A stretch of DNA of 47,842 nucleotides from Coriobacteriales bacterium (GCA_031263025.1 JAISGO010000034.1:1-47842); one strand, 5' to 3'; numbered from the stretch's first letter, positions 25,386-33,388 are shown. The notes: generated by a model from the sequence alone, not told the origin. Translations and numbers: made by a program.

Positions 25386-25397
25386 CAACCAGCTGAG

Positions 25398-25493
25398 GGA
25401 CAAAAGGGTCGGCGATTTTTGTCCTACTCATACCGGGGACAAACGACCCCTATATCGGGGACACCCTAAATCGTCTCACCCCCACCGGGGACG
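25398..25493. repeat. Hairpin and GGGGACAC repeat cluster after recJ
   Basis: GGACAAAA (25398-25405) pairs with TTTTGTCC (25417-25424), a possible terminator 12 nt after the recJ stop. Three GGGGAC half-sites follow (25435, 25457, 25488 regions). Confidence 0.6.
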
Positions 25494-25529
25494 TCAACTG
25501 GCGGATACAAGCAGTCAAAAGCTTCTCGG

Positions 25530-25535
25530 TATAAT
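25530..25535 (+). promoter_or_regulatory. -10 box of rel, leaderless
   Basis: TATAAT ends 7 nt before the ATG at 25543; no Shine-Dalgarno. This also fixes the start against longer in-frame options that run back into recJ. Confidence 0.65.
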
Positions 25536-25542
25536 AGTTAGG

Positions 25543-27930
25543 ATGGATTCTATCAAGACAGCTGCCAATACGCCAATCGCCAACAACGGCGAGGGAGAAC
25601 TGAGCACCGGCGTGCGCATGCTCAAGGGTGCAGGTGACCGAAGCGCCGCACATCCCGAAGAACGCGACCCCGTCCAACAGGTCGACCTGCAGAGCAAGGA
25701 GATCACCTACGCCCTCAAAGACCTCACCGACAAGGTCGCGACCTATATGGACAAGAAGACGGTCGCCGAGATCATCAAAGCCTATAACTTCGCCTCTACC
25801 GCCCACAAGGGCCAGCTCCGTAAATCCGGCGAAGCCTATATCAACCACCCCATCCAAGTCGCCATCATCTTGGCCGACCTGCATATGGACCGGGACAGCA
25901 TCATCGCCGCCCTGCTCCATGACACCGTCGAGGACACCTCTGTCTCGCTCGCACAGGTTTCCGAGAAGTTCGGCCCAGCTGTCTCTGAGCTGGTCGACGG
26001 TGTGACCAAGATCAGCCAACTCGAGATCGAGACCCTCTCCGACCAACAAGCCAACAACATCCGCAAGATGCTGGTAGCGATGTCCAAGGACATCCGGGTA
26101 ATCGTGATCAAGCTAGCCGACCGCTTGCACAACATGCGCACCCTCGAGGCCCTCCCCCAAGACCGGCGTATCTTCAAGGCCCATGAGACCATGGAGATCT
26201 ACGCTCCCCTGGCCAACCGCCTGGGCATCTCCCAAATCAAATGGGAGCTGGAAGACCTCTCATTCTACTACCTTGACCCTTTCCGCTATCGTCAGATCCA
26301 GCGCATGGTGCAAGAGTCCCGCGAGGTGCGCGAGGCCTACCTCAAGCGCGCCATCTACCTGCTCGAAAAAGAGCTCGACGAGATCAAGGTCAAGGCTAAA
26401 ATCCAAGGCCGCCCCAAGCACCTCTACTCGATCTACCGCAAAATGGTCTCCAAGGGCAAGGACTTCTCACAGATCTATGACCTGATCGCCCTGCGCGTGA
26501 TCGTCGGCGACGTCGCTGAGTGCTATAGCGTGCTGGGCGCGGTACATACCCTATGGCGCCCGATGCCCGGCCGTTTCAAGGACTACATCGCCATGCCCAA
26601 GCAGAACTTCTACCAGTCCTTGCACACCACCGTGATCGGGCCGGCCGCCCGGCCCCTGGAGATCCAGATCCGCACCCAGGAGATGCACCAGATGAGCGAA
26701 TACGGCGTAGCTGCCCACTGGCGTTACAAGGGCGGCAAGGTCGACGACTTCGGCAAGCAATTCCAGGGCCAGTTGGAGTGGCTTAAGTCCATCCTCGAGC
26801 TCTCTGACGAGACCAAGGATCCCCAGGTCTTTTTGCGCACCCTCAAAAGCGACCTGACCTCGGACGAAGTCTTCGTCTTTACCCCCAAAGGCGACGTAAT
26901 CTCCCTGCGCAATGGTTCAAGCCCACTCGACTTCGCCTATGCCATCCACACCGACGTCGGCAATCACTGCGTTGGTGCCAAGGTCAACGGAGCGATCGTG
27001 CCACTCAACTCCCGCCTCGAGATGGGCGACCGGGTCGAGGTGCTGACCAACCCCAACGCCCGTCCCTCACGCGACTGGTTGCAATACGTGCGCACCCCCG
27101 GCGCCCGTCAGAAGATTCGCTCCTTCCTCGGCAAGATCAGCCGCGAGAGCGACATCGAACGCGGCCGCGAAGAGCTCTCTCACGAGCTCCATGAGCACAA
27201 GCTCGGCCTGACTTCGCGCAAGACCACCAAGGCCCTGCAAGAGCTGGCTGAAGACCTACAACTCGGCGACAGCGACACCGTCTTCGCCCATATCGGCGCC
27301 GGTAAGCTGACTGCCCAGTTCGTCAGCAACCGTCTAGCCAAGCTGCTCGGCCGCGATCTTGAGCACGCATCTGACCGCCAGGGCGGCTTAAGGCTACCTT
27401 TGCTCACTAACGTCAAACGCCGCCCCCATGGCCACACCCCCAGCGCAGCTCTGCAGAACAAAGCAGCGGTGATGATCGAGGGTATGGACAACCCACCAGT
27501 GCGCTTAGCCAGCTGCTGCAACCCCATCCCTGGTGACCAGATCGCCGGTTTCATCACCCGAGGCAAGGGCATCTCAGTGCACCGCAGCGCCTGTCCAAAT
27601 TTCATCAACCTCAACAAACGCGAGCCAGAACGCGTGGTCAAGGCCGACTGGCAGGCAGGCGCCGGATCCAGTGGCACCTATACGACCTCAGCCTACCTCA
27701 CCGCCACCGACCGTTTGCGCCTACTCCAGGACATCACGGCCGCCCTCTCCGACCTCGCGGTCAACATCACCAACATCAACACCCATTCCAACAAAGACGG
27801 TTTGGTCGAGATGCAGATCACCTTCGAGATCGCCCTACCGGTCACGGTCGAACAGGTGATCACCGTCCTACGCCAGATTCGTGGCGTGATCTCGGTCTCG
27901 CGCCGGCGCCACTCCCAGCTCGCGGCATAA
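25543..27930 (+). CDS. rel: Bifunctional (p)ppGpp synthetase/hydrolase
   Basis: 795 residues, slightly long because of a 60-residue polar N-terminus. The HD hydrolase domain is intact (AHKGQLRKSGEAYINHP, LLHDTVEDT). In the synthetase domain GRFKDYIAMPKQNFYQSLHT has the RxKD motif of bifunctional Rel, not the ExDD of monofunctional RelA. TGS (VFVFTPKGDVISL ... ) and a C-terminal ACT domain (about 715-795) follow, so ribosome sensing is possible. It sets the stringent response to starvation. A leaderless transcript is likely. Confidence 0.95.
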   Translation: MDSIKTAANTPIANNGEGELSTGVRMLKGAGDRSAAHPEERDPVQQVDLQSKEITYALKDLTDKVATYMDKKTVAEIIKAYNFASTAHKGQLRKSGEAYINHPIQVAIILADLHMDRDSIIAALLHDTVEDTSVSLAQVSEKFGPAVSELVDGVTKISQLEIETLSDQQANNIRKMLVAMSKDIRVIVIKLADRLHNMRTLEALPQDRRIFKAHETMEIYAPLANRLGISQIKWELEDLSFYYLDPFRYRQIQRMVQESREVREAYLKRAIYLLEKELDEIKVKAKIQGRPKHLYSIYRKMVSKGKDFSQIYDLIALRVIVGDVAECYSVLGAVHTLWRPMPGRFKDYIAMPKQNFYQSLHTTVIGPAARPLEIQIRTQEMHQMSEYGVAAHWRYKGGKVDDFGKQFQGQLEWLKSILELSDETKDPQVFLRTLKSDLTSDEVFVFTPKGDVISLRNGSSPLDFAYAIHTDVGNHCVGAKVNGAIVPLNSRLEMGDRVEVLTNPNARPSRDWLQYVRTPGARQKIRSFLGKISRESDIERGREELSHELHEHKLGLTSRKTTKALQELAEDLQLGDSDTVFAHIGAGKLTAQFVSNRLAKLLGRDLEHASDRQGGLRLPLLTNVKRRPHGHTPSAALQNKAAVMIEGMDNPPVRLASCCNPIPGDQIAGFITRGKGISVHRSACPNFINLNKREPERVVKADWQAGAGSSGTYTTSAYLTATDRLRLLQDITAALSDLAVNITNINTHSNKDGLVEMQITFEIALPVTVEQVITVLRQIRGVISVSRRRHSQLAA

Positions 27931-27953
27931 TCCCCCACGATACGGACCCAAGT

Positions 27954-27985
27954 GTGTATCAAAGGGACGTTTCATTTGATACATT
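27954..27985. repeat. 32-bp palindromic repeat, copy 1
   Basis: GTGTATCAAAGGGACGTTTC and following bases, identical over 32 bp to 29911-29942. TGTATCAAA and TTTGATACA form 9-bp arms. The two copies flank the leucine-rich-repeat gene in direct orientation. Confidence 0.88.
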
Positions 27986-28020
27986 TATCGCCATCGCCTA
28001 CCCAAGCGCAGACCCTTTGC

Positions 28021-29823
28021 TCATTTTGTTTTCTTATGCACCGTCGCGCTGTAGTGGGAGGCCAGGGTGCGACCATGGCTCGAGTGGCAGACCTGCACCT
28101 TCAGGTAATACTTCTTCTTGTCGGCGAGCTTGAGGGTGGTCTTCTTCGCTTTTTTTGCTCGCAAGGTCTTATAGCGCCACTTGCCGGATCCCGCTTTGCG
28201 GTAATAGACCCGATAAGAGCTCACGTTGTCGGCGCTGGTCGAATAGTTCTTCCAGGAGAGGGTGAGCTTGTTGCTACCAGCCTTGGCCCTGAGCTTGGAG
28301 ACGCCGCGCGGGGTGATCTGGAAGCCCCCCAGCCTCAAATAGGAGTTCCTGGCATAGTAATGGGATCCCTGGGTGGTCTTCACATAGAGGTCGTAGCGGC
28401 CCGCCGCCTTGGGCGCCACGGTGCTATATCGCGACGAGCCCTGCGCCTTGTAGTAGGTCGTGACCCTGCCCATGCCCCAGACCCCGGGCGCCGCGCTGAC
28501 CTTGGCCGAGCGGGGCTTGCCGTTATAGTTGTATTTTTTTTGATAACGGAAGTCCTTGACTGCGGGATGTGGGTCGATATCGGTCAGGATACTCTGCGGC
28601 ATCGCACTGTCGTAACCGAAACGCCGCGCCACCGTGGAGACGTTGTAGATCAGGTTGCGGTCACAGACAAAGCCCAGCAGACGGCGATTACGCGCCACGT
28701 CCACCTGCCGAAGTCGGTTATCTGAGCAATCAACCCAGGTTAAATCCAAGTTATGGGAAAGATCGAGGGCAGTGATCTTGTTGTCATCGCAATAAAGCCG
28801 GCCCAGCTGGGGACAATGTGAAAGGTCGAGAGCAGTGAGCTGGTTGGCGTCACAATACAGGGTGACGAGGGCGGAGTTGTGTGAGAGATCGAGGTGGTCT
28901 AGCTTGACGCTGCCGCAATAGAGAATAGCAAGGGCAGGGTTGCGCGAGAGGTCGAGGCTGCGCAGATCCTGCTCGCTGCACTCCAGATCATTCAGATCCG
29001 GGTTGTTGCTCACATCGAGGGCTGTCAATGAATTGCCACTGCATTCCAGAGTGCGCAGGTTCTCGCAAGCGGAGAGGTCCAGGGAAGTCAGCAGGTTCTG
29101 GGAACACCTCAGGTAAAGCAGGGCGTTTCCGCGCAGGTCGAGGCTGCGAATCTGGTTATCGTCACAATCGAGTTCTTCTAGGTTGAGGTTGTTCGAAACG
29201 TCGAGGCTAGTGAGTTTGTTATCGCTACAGTGGAGCTCGCTGAGATTGCTGTCGCTGGCTACGTTGATCGAGGTCAGCATGTTGTTGTCACAGTAGAATT
29301 TTTCCAGGTTCAACCCCTGGGCGAGATTGAGGGCGCGCAATCGGTTGAGCGAGCAATTCAGTTCCTTGAGATTGGGGTTGCGGCGTAGGTTAAGCGTCGC
29401 CAGGTAATTACTCGCACAGGACAAGTATTGGAGATTGGGGTTGTTAGAGACGTTAATCGAGCTCAAACCGTCATAGTCGCAGTTGAGCGCCTGCAGCGAC
29501 CCACCGCAGTTCGAGGTGTCCAACCTGAGCGTATTGCGCGGCAGCAGGATCGAGCCCCAACGCTCGCTGCCCACCTCCGTGACCGTCAGGTTATCGACCG
29601 TTGCTGGAACCCTGCAGATAAGGCTGCGCCCGGTATAGGCCATCAGGGTGATCCCTGTGGCATTGGGCAGGTAGGCCCACTCCCCCGAGGTGACCGGGCC
29701 GTCGGCGAAAGCCTGCTTCTTCTCCAGCGAACCAAGTGCCCAAGGCCCATTCAAGAATAGAACCAGGGCCAGGCTGAGAACAGCAGACTGGACGGCAACA
29801 ACGATTTTCCTTGCTTTTCCCAT
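28021..29823 (-). CDS. Secreted leucine-rich-repeat protein with FnIII-like C-terminus
   Basis: 600 residues. A signal peptide (about 1-41, ending near AFA) is followed by 14 leucine-rich repeats of about 21 residues, from about 105 to 400, of the type LxxLxCxxNxLTxLDLSxN; a cysteine sits at the same place in each (LNCDYDGL, LHCSDNKL, LECSGNSL). Then comes a strand-rich YNYNGKPRSAKV domain and an FnIII-like domain with KWRYKTL, ending in a Lys-rich tail; this block resembles the end of the protein at 12652. It is likely to be surface exposed and bind ligands or host. GGGAGAGG lies before the ATG. Confidence 0.87.
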   Translation of the reverse strand: MGKARKIVVAVQSAVLSLALVLFLNGPWALGSLEKKQAFADGPVTSGEWAYLPNATGITLMAYTGRSLICRVPATVDNLTVTEVGSERWGSILLPRNTLRLDTSNCGGSLQALNCDYDGLSSINVSNNPNLQYLSCASNYLATLNLRRNPNLKELNCSLNRLRALNLAQGLNLEKFYCDNNMLTSINVASDSNLSELHCSDNKLTSLDVSNNLNLEELDCDDNQIRSLDLRGNALLYLRCSQNLLTSLDLSACENLRTLECSGNSLTALDVSNNPDLNDLECSEQDLRSLDLSRNPALAILYCGSVKLDHLDLSHNSALVTLYCDANQLTALDLSHCPQLGRLYCDDNKITALDLSHNLDLTWVDCSDNRLRQVDVARNRRLLGFVCDRNLIYNVSTVARRFGYDSAMPQSILTDIDPHPAVKDFRYQKKYNYNGKPRSAKVSAAPGVWGMGRVTTYYKAQGSSRYSTVAPKAAGRYDLYVKTTQGSHYYARNSYLRLGGFQITPRGVSKLRAKAGSNKLTLSWKNYSTSADNVSSYRVYYRKAGSGKWRYKTLRAKKAKKTTLKLADKKKYYLKVQVCHSSHGRTLASHYSATVHKKTK

Positions 29824-29846
29824 AGCCCCTCTCCCTAAGAGAGGCT

Positions 29847-29852
29847 ATTATA
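29847..29852 (-). promoter_or_regulatory. -10 box of the LRR gene
   Basis: TATAAT on the minus strand 23 nt before the ATG. The short leader contains CCTCT/AGAGG arms that could fold over the ribosome-binding site. Confidence 0.5.
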
Positions 29853-29910
29853 ACATCCGCCGCCGCCCTCACTTCCCACGTCCCCTAGTTACTTTCGTCC
29901 TGCATAAAGG

Positions 29911-29942
29911 GTGTATCAAAGGGACGTTTCATTTGATACATT
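29911..29942. repeat. 32-bp palindromic repeat, copy 2
   Basis: Identical to 27954-27985; see that entry. It lies upstream of the LRR promoter. Confidence 0.88.
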
Positions 29943-30067
29943 CACATATTATTCCTATTCGTTGTGATTGAATGTAGCCGTGTAAAATGCAGCAGGGGAA
30001 GCCTTTTCCCACCTCTTTGCTGTGTTACCGGCAATAATTATCAAAGCTGTTCGAAGGGAAGTCAGAA

Positions 30068-30544
30068 ATGATGGATTTGAATGCAATCGTTGACCAGCTC
30101 AACAACGCCAACGACATACCAGGCTTGGAGTACAAACTCGACGACGACAATATCATCTTGGACTACACTTGGGTCGACCGCGCCGACGCCGGCCTGGGCG
30201 CCATCGGAGACGTCAAGAAGAATTACAAATACATCGTGAAAGTAGAGGCAGACGGAACCTACACCGATAAAGAGAAGACCAAAGACGCTTCCAACAGCTT
30301 GAGTTTCGGCGCAGACGGAATCAGTTTCGGTGGCGATTACTCTACTTTCAGCGGACACACGACACACTCCAAGCAGGTCTCGATCGGGGCCTTTTCCAAG
30401 GACAAGAACACCGGCGAGGTAGGCCTGGTCGTCAACCACATCGATATGGACGCAGTCAAATCCTCTCTACAGGAGGTCTTGGCAAGCTATGGCTTACATA
30501 GAGCCGAGAAGAAGGGTTTTTTCAGCAAGCATTTCAAGGTGTAA
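30068..30544 (+). CDS. Hypothetical soluble protein
   Basis: 158 residues, acidic, with no signal peptide or membrane segment. GAAGGGAAG lies 7 nt before the first of two adjacent ATG codons. Residues about 20-110 alternate short strands (LEYKLDDDNIILDYTWV, YKYIVKVEADGTYTDKE), and the last 40 form a helix and a basic tail. I do not recognise the family. It stands between the LRR gene (divergent) and the relE gene (convergent, 11 nt apart). Confidence 0.65.
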   Translation: MMDLNAIVDQLNNANDIPGLEYKLDDDNIILDYTWVDRADAGLGAIGDVKKNYKYIVKVEADGTYTDKEKTKDASNSLSFGADGISFGGDYSTFSGHTTHSKQVSIGAFSKDKNTGEVGLVVNHIDMDAVKSSLQEVLASYGLHRAEKKGFFSKHFKV

Positions 30545-30555
30545 GATACAGCGTT

Positions 30556-30825
30556 TTAGCGTCTCTTGTAAACCTCAGATCGATGGCCAGCGTCAATTGC
30601 CAATACCAGGCAGGCATCATCCTCGATCCCTGCGATTACTCGGTAATCGCCAACGCGATAACGCCAATAACCGCGTAGGTTTTGGCTAAGCGCTTTGCCT
30701 CTCTTCCTCGGATCAGGGAGATCTTGTAGGCTATCCATGTAATCTAATATCCTCCGAGCAATCGGTTTGTCAAACTTCGCAAGTTGTTTGATGAAGCTAT
30801 CCGAATATCTGACTTTCCACATCAA
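30556..30825 (-). CDS. relE: RelE-family mRNA interferase toxin
   Basis: 89 residues. The RelE pattern is clear: KVRYSDSFIKQLAKFDKPI at the start, RGKALSQNLRGYWRYRVGDYRVI (about 42-64) with the basic catalytic strand, and VLAIDAGHRSEVYKR at the end. RelE enzymes cut mRNA in the ribosomal A site. It overlaps relB by 4 nt (ATGA) and is translated second. Confidence 0.88.
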   Translation of the reverse strand: MMWKVRYSDSFIKQLAKFDKPIARRILDYMDSLQDLPDPRKRGKALSQNLRGYWRYRVGDYRVIAGIEDDACLVLAIDAGHRSEVYKRR

Positions 30826-31097
30826 TCAAGTCCTAGGCGTTTGCGAGCTTCAGCCGGACTATAGCTCTTTTGATCCGACGCCTCCCAATCGGCCACAGCC
30901 TTGGCCTCCCATTCATAGTAAGGGTCAAATTCCTTGTAGTCCCCCACCACAAAGGGCAGGTGGCGGGTCTCAACCAGATTAGTCAAGAACATGCGGATAG
31001 CCGTGGACATGTCAAGGCCCCAGGCTTTGAGGTCACGCTCGGCTTGGCGCTTGAGCTCTGGATTGACTTTTGCTTGGACGAATGCGGTCGCCGCCAT
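30822..31097 (-). CDS. relB: RelB/DinJ-family antitoxin
   Basis: 91 residues. The ribbon-helix-helix is at VQAKVNPELKRQAERDLKAW (about 7-26), then GLDMSTAIRMFLTNLV. The acidic C-terminus would wrap RelE. AGAGG lies 6 nt before the ATG. A 10-bp inverted repeat 17 nt upstream is the likely operator. Confidence 0.88.
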   Translation of the reverse strand: MAATAFVQAKVNPELKRQAERDLKAWGLDMSTAIRMFLTNLVETRHLPFVVGDYKEFDPYYEWEAKAVADWEASDQKSYSPAEARKRLGLD

Positions 31098-31113
31098 AGG
31101 ACACCTCTCTTAA

Positions 31114-31136
31114 AAAGTATTACTTTGTAATACTTT
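31114..31136. promoter_or_regulatory. Probable relBE operator
   Basis: AAAGTATTAC, TTT, GTAATACTTT: perfect 10-bp arms with a 3-bp centre, 17 nt upstream of relB, in an AT-rich block. RelB-type proteins repress their own promoters by binding such dyads. Confidence 0.65.
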
Positions 31137-31207
31137 AACATAAAAGGAGTAAAATGGCGTTATATATCTCAAACAACGAAAACAAGCCGCCCCTACGGAG
31201 ATGTAAG

Positions 31208-31270
31208 ACAAGTTACCTAGTCGGTATAGCGCTGCTACTGCAAAGCCAGAATGTGCCAAATGCTGAAGAA
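31208..31270 (-). repeat. 3'-end hairpin unit H4 (loop type 2, half)
   Basis: The AAGTTACCTAGTCGGTAT loop and one arm (CTGCAAAGCCAGAATGTGCC, AAATGCTGAAGAA) are present. No complementary left arm is visible. The arm is the complement of the upstream arm of H3. Truncated or nested copy. Confidence 0.7.
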
Positions 31271-31292
31271 ACACCATTCCAAGCACTAAAAG

Positions 31293-31386
31293 CAGATATT
31301 TGGATGCAGTTGGACCTTTGCAGAACGCCGAAGTTACCTAGTCGGTATCGAGGGGTTCTGCAAAGCCCAAATGCGCCAAATAGCTG
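31293..31386 (-). repeat. 3'-end hairpin unit H5 (loop type 2)
   Basis: CAGATATTTGG (31293-31303) pairs with CCAAATAGCTG (31376-31386), and CTTTGCAGAAC with GTTCTGCAAAG around the GAAGTTACCTAGTCGGTATC loop. The orientation matches leftward transcription from iscU. It lies between H4 and H6, whose outer arms could pair with each other, so H5 may be nested. Confidence 0.82.
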
Positions 31387-31397
31387 TATTGATATGG

Positions 31398-31495
31398 CTT
31401 CTTCAGCATTTGAGTGCAGTTCGCGTTCGGGCGCGCGCAGTGTACTGGAGTACTCGAGCACGGCCGGACGCGAACTGTGCCAAATGCTGAAGAAG
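31398..31495 (-). repeat. 3'-end hairpin unit H6 (loop type 1)
   Basis: CTTCTTCAGCATTTG (31398-31412) and CAAATGCTGAAGAAG (31481-31495) are perfectly complementary. Inner pairs CAGTTCGCG/CGCGAACTG and the type 1 loop (complement of CCGTGCTCGAGTACTCCAGT) follow. It starts 8 nt after the iscU stop, oriented with that gene. Confidence 0.88.
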
Positions 31496-31502
31496 CAGAT
31501 AC

Positions 31503-31943
31503 TTAGTAGTCTTCTTCCTCTATACACTCGGATATATCATTGACCGGTTTCTTCAGCCCCTCGATCTTGATGCCGTTCTTCTCGGCGTAGTCCCAGAGCG
31601 CGGCGTGAATGGCCTGCTCGGCCAGAAGCGAACAGTGGATCTTGATCGGCGGCAGGCCGTCCAAAGCTTCCATCACCGCCTTGTTGGTGACCTCGAGGGC
31701 CTCCTGCACGGTCTTGCCCTTGACCATCTCGGTCGACATCGAGGAGGTGGCCACCGCTGCGGCGCAGCCGAAGGTCTTGAACTTGACGTCGCGGATGATA
31801 CCCTCGTCGTCGATGTCGAAGTAGACCCGCATGATGTCGCCGCACTGGGCGTTACCGACGGTGCCGACCCCGGAGGGGTTCTCGATCTCACCGACGTTAC
31901 GCGGATGCTGGAAGTGGTCCATCACTTTCTCTGAATATGCCAT
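31503..31943 (-). CDS. iscU: Iron-sulfur cluster assembly scaffold (IscU/NifU N-domain)
   Basis: 146 residues. It holds the nascent Fe-S cluster made with sulfur from IscS. The three ligand cysteines are present: VGNAQCGDIMRVY (about 29-41), FKTFGCAAAVATSSM (about 57-71) and IKIHCSLLAEQAI (about 101-113). GAGAGGAAAG precedes the ATG. It is the last gene of a leftward operon with iscS and a tiny membrane protein. The C-terminal IEEEDY tail is acidic. Confidence 0.93.
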   Translation of the reverse strand: MAYSEKVMDHFQHPRNVGEIENPSGVGTVGNAQCGDIMRVYFDIDDEGIIRDVKFKTFGCAAAVATSSMSTEMVKGKTVQEALEVTNKAVMEALDGLPPIKIHCSLLAEQAIHAALWDYAEKNGIKIEGLKKPVNDISECIEEEDY

Positions 31944-31998
31944 TTTGTTCTTTCCTCTCTTTAACCTATTATCTCAACGCTGCCAGCTGGCAGCGGCC

Positions 31999-32142
31999 TT
32001 ACTTTTTGGGCTTAACCTCGATCACGTCCTTTTCCAGGGCTTCCTTCATGCCGTTGCGCACGGCGGCTTTGAGTACCAGATAGGACAGGCCGAGTAGCAG
32101 GACGAAGAGCACGATCGCGATGATGATGGCGAAATAGACCAT
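31999..32142 (-). CDS. 47-residue single-pass membrane protein in the isc operon
   Basis: A short frame with GGAGGG 11 nt before the ATG. Residues about 3-24 form one transmembrane helix (VYFAIIIAIVLFVLLLGLSY), followed by LVLKAAVRNGMKEALEKD and a Lys-rich end. Small proteins with a similar LKxAVxNG motif after one helix occur widely in Gram-positives (DUF6019-like; recalled, not searched). It lies between iscS (31 nt away) and iscU (55 nt), so it is co-transcribed. Its function is unknown; it might tether or regulate Fe-S assembly at the membrane. Confidence 0.72.
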   Translation of the reverse strand: MVYFAIIIAIVLFVLLLGLSYLVLKAAVRNGMKEALEKDVIEVKPKK

Positions 32143-32173
32143 ATGCGCTCAGCCCTCCGTCCCTGCACCCGTT

Positions 32174-33388
32174 TTACTTCTTGTCCACGAAACCGGCAAT
32201 GTCGGCCTTGCCGGCGACGAAGTCCTCGTAAAGCGGCGACATCTTACGCAGGGTGCCGACCACCTCCTTGAGCGACTCCACCGTGTAGTCAATGTCCTCC
32301 AAGGTGGTGTCCTCGGACAAGGTCAGGCGCAGCGAGCCATGGGCAATCTCATGGGGCAGGCCGATCGCCAGCAGCACGTGCGAGGGGTCGAGCGAGCCCG
32401 AGGCGCAGGCCGAACCGCTGGAGGCCATGATGCCCTTCTGCTCCATCATCATCAGGAGGGATTCGCCCTCGACGAACTGGAAGGAGAAGTTGGTGTTGTT
32501 GGGCAGGCGCTGGTCGCGCGAGCCGTTCAGGCGGACGTGCTCCATCTCGCCCAGGACGCGCTCGATCAGGTGGTCGCGCAGCTTGATCTCCTGGGGCACC
32601 CGGGTGTCGAAGTTGGCCATCTGGATGTCCAGGGCCTTGGCCATGCCCATGATATAGGGAACGTTCTCGGTGCCGGCGCGGCGCTTACGCTCCTGGTCGC
32701 CGCCGTCGATGAAGTTCTTGGTCTTGACGCCCTTGCGGATGTAGAGGAAGCCGACCCCCTTGGGCGCGTGGAACTTATGCCCAGAGGCGGACAGCATGTC
32801 GACCTCGGTCTTGCTCACGTCGATCGGCAGGTTGGTCATCGCCTGGACCGCGTCGGTGTGGAAGATGATCCCGTGCTGGTGGGCGATCTGGCAGAGCTGG
32901 TCGATCGGCTGGACGGTGCCGATCTCATTGTTGGCGTAGATGATCGAGGCCATCACGGTGTCCGGGCGGATGGCCGCCTCGAATGCCGCCGGATCGACCA
33001 GGCCATCGCCGTCCACCGGCAGATAGGTTACCTCACAACCGCGCTGCTCCAGCCACTTGCAGGTGTTCATGATGGCGTGGTGCTCGGTGGTGGTCGTGAT
33101 GATATGCTTGCCCTTATCACGGTAGGCGAACATGGTCTCCTTCAGGGCCCAGTTGTCGGACTCGGTGCCGCAGCCGGTGAAGTAGATGTTCTTGGCCTCA
33201 GTGCCCAGATGGCCGGCGATGCGCTCACGCGCGTCCGAGATGGCGGCTTTGGCGTCCTGGCCGATCTTATAAAGCGAGGAGGGGTTGCCCCAGCCGGTCA
33301 AAAAATAGGGCTCCATCTCCGCCACGACTTCCGGTAAGACCCGGGTGGTGGCGGCGTTGTCCAGATATATGAAAGCTGTGTCGCTCAT
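32174..33388 (-). CDS. iscS: Cysteine desulfurase
   Basis: 404 residues from the ATG at 33388, with AAAGGAG 6 nt upstream. It removes sulfur from cysteine for Fe-S clusters and tRNA thiolation. The PLP lysine is in SASGHKFHAPKGVGFLYI (about 202-219); TTTEHHAI (about 99-106) holds the stacking His; the mobile-loop catalytic Cys is in SSGSACASGSLDPSHVL. YLDNAATTRV marks the N-terminus. First gene of the isc operon. Confidence 0.94.
   Translation of the reverse strand: MSDTAFIYLDNAATTRVLPEVVAEMEPYFLTGWGNPSSLYKIGQDAKAAISDARERIAGHLGTEAKNIYFTGCGTESDNWALKETMFAYRDKGKHIITTTTEHHAIMNTCKWLEQRGCEVTYLPVDGDGLVDPAAFEAAIRPDTVMASIIYANNEIGTVQPIDQLCQIAHQHGIIFHTDAVQAMTNLPIDVSKTEVDMLSASGHKFHAPKGVGFLYIRKGVKTKNFIDGGDQERKRRAGTENVPYIMGMAKALDIQMANFDTRVPQEIKLRDHLIERVLGEMEHVRLNGSRDQRLPNNTNFSFQFVEGESLLMMMEQKGIMASSGSACASGSLDPSHVLLAIGLPHEIAHGSLRLTLSEDTTLEDIDYTVESLKEVVGTLRKMSPLYEDFVAGKADIAGFVDKK

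Noticed and set aside
25159-25542. Longer N-terminus for Rel beginning inside recJ
   Set aside because: The extension overlaps the recJ end, runs through repeats, and is unlike any Rel protein; the ATG at 25543 has a perfectly placed -10 box.
31208-31495. CRISPR array
   Set aside because: Repeats here are inverted and unequal, with no regular spacer length, and no cas gene is nearby.
32339-33337. 332-codon open frame opposite iscS
   Set aside because: Shadow of a well-conserved PLP enzyme; no start signal and no recognisable domain.
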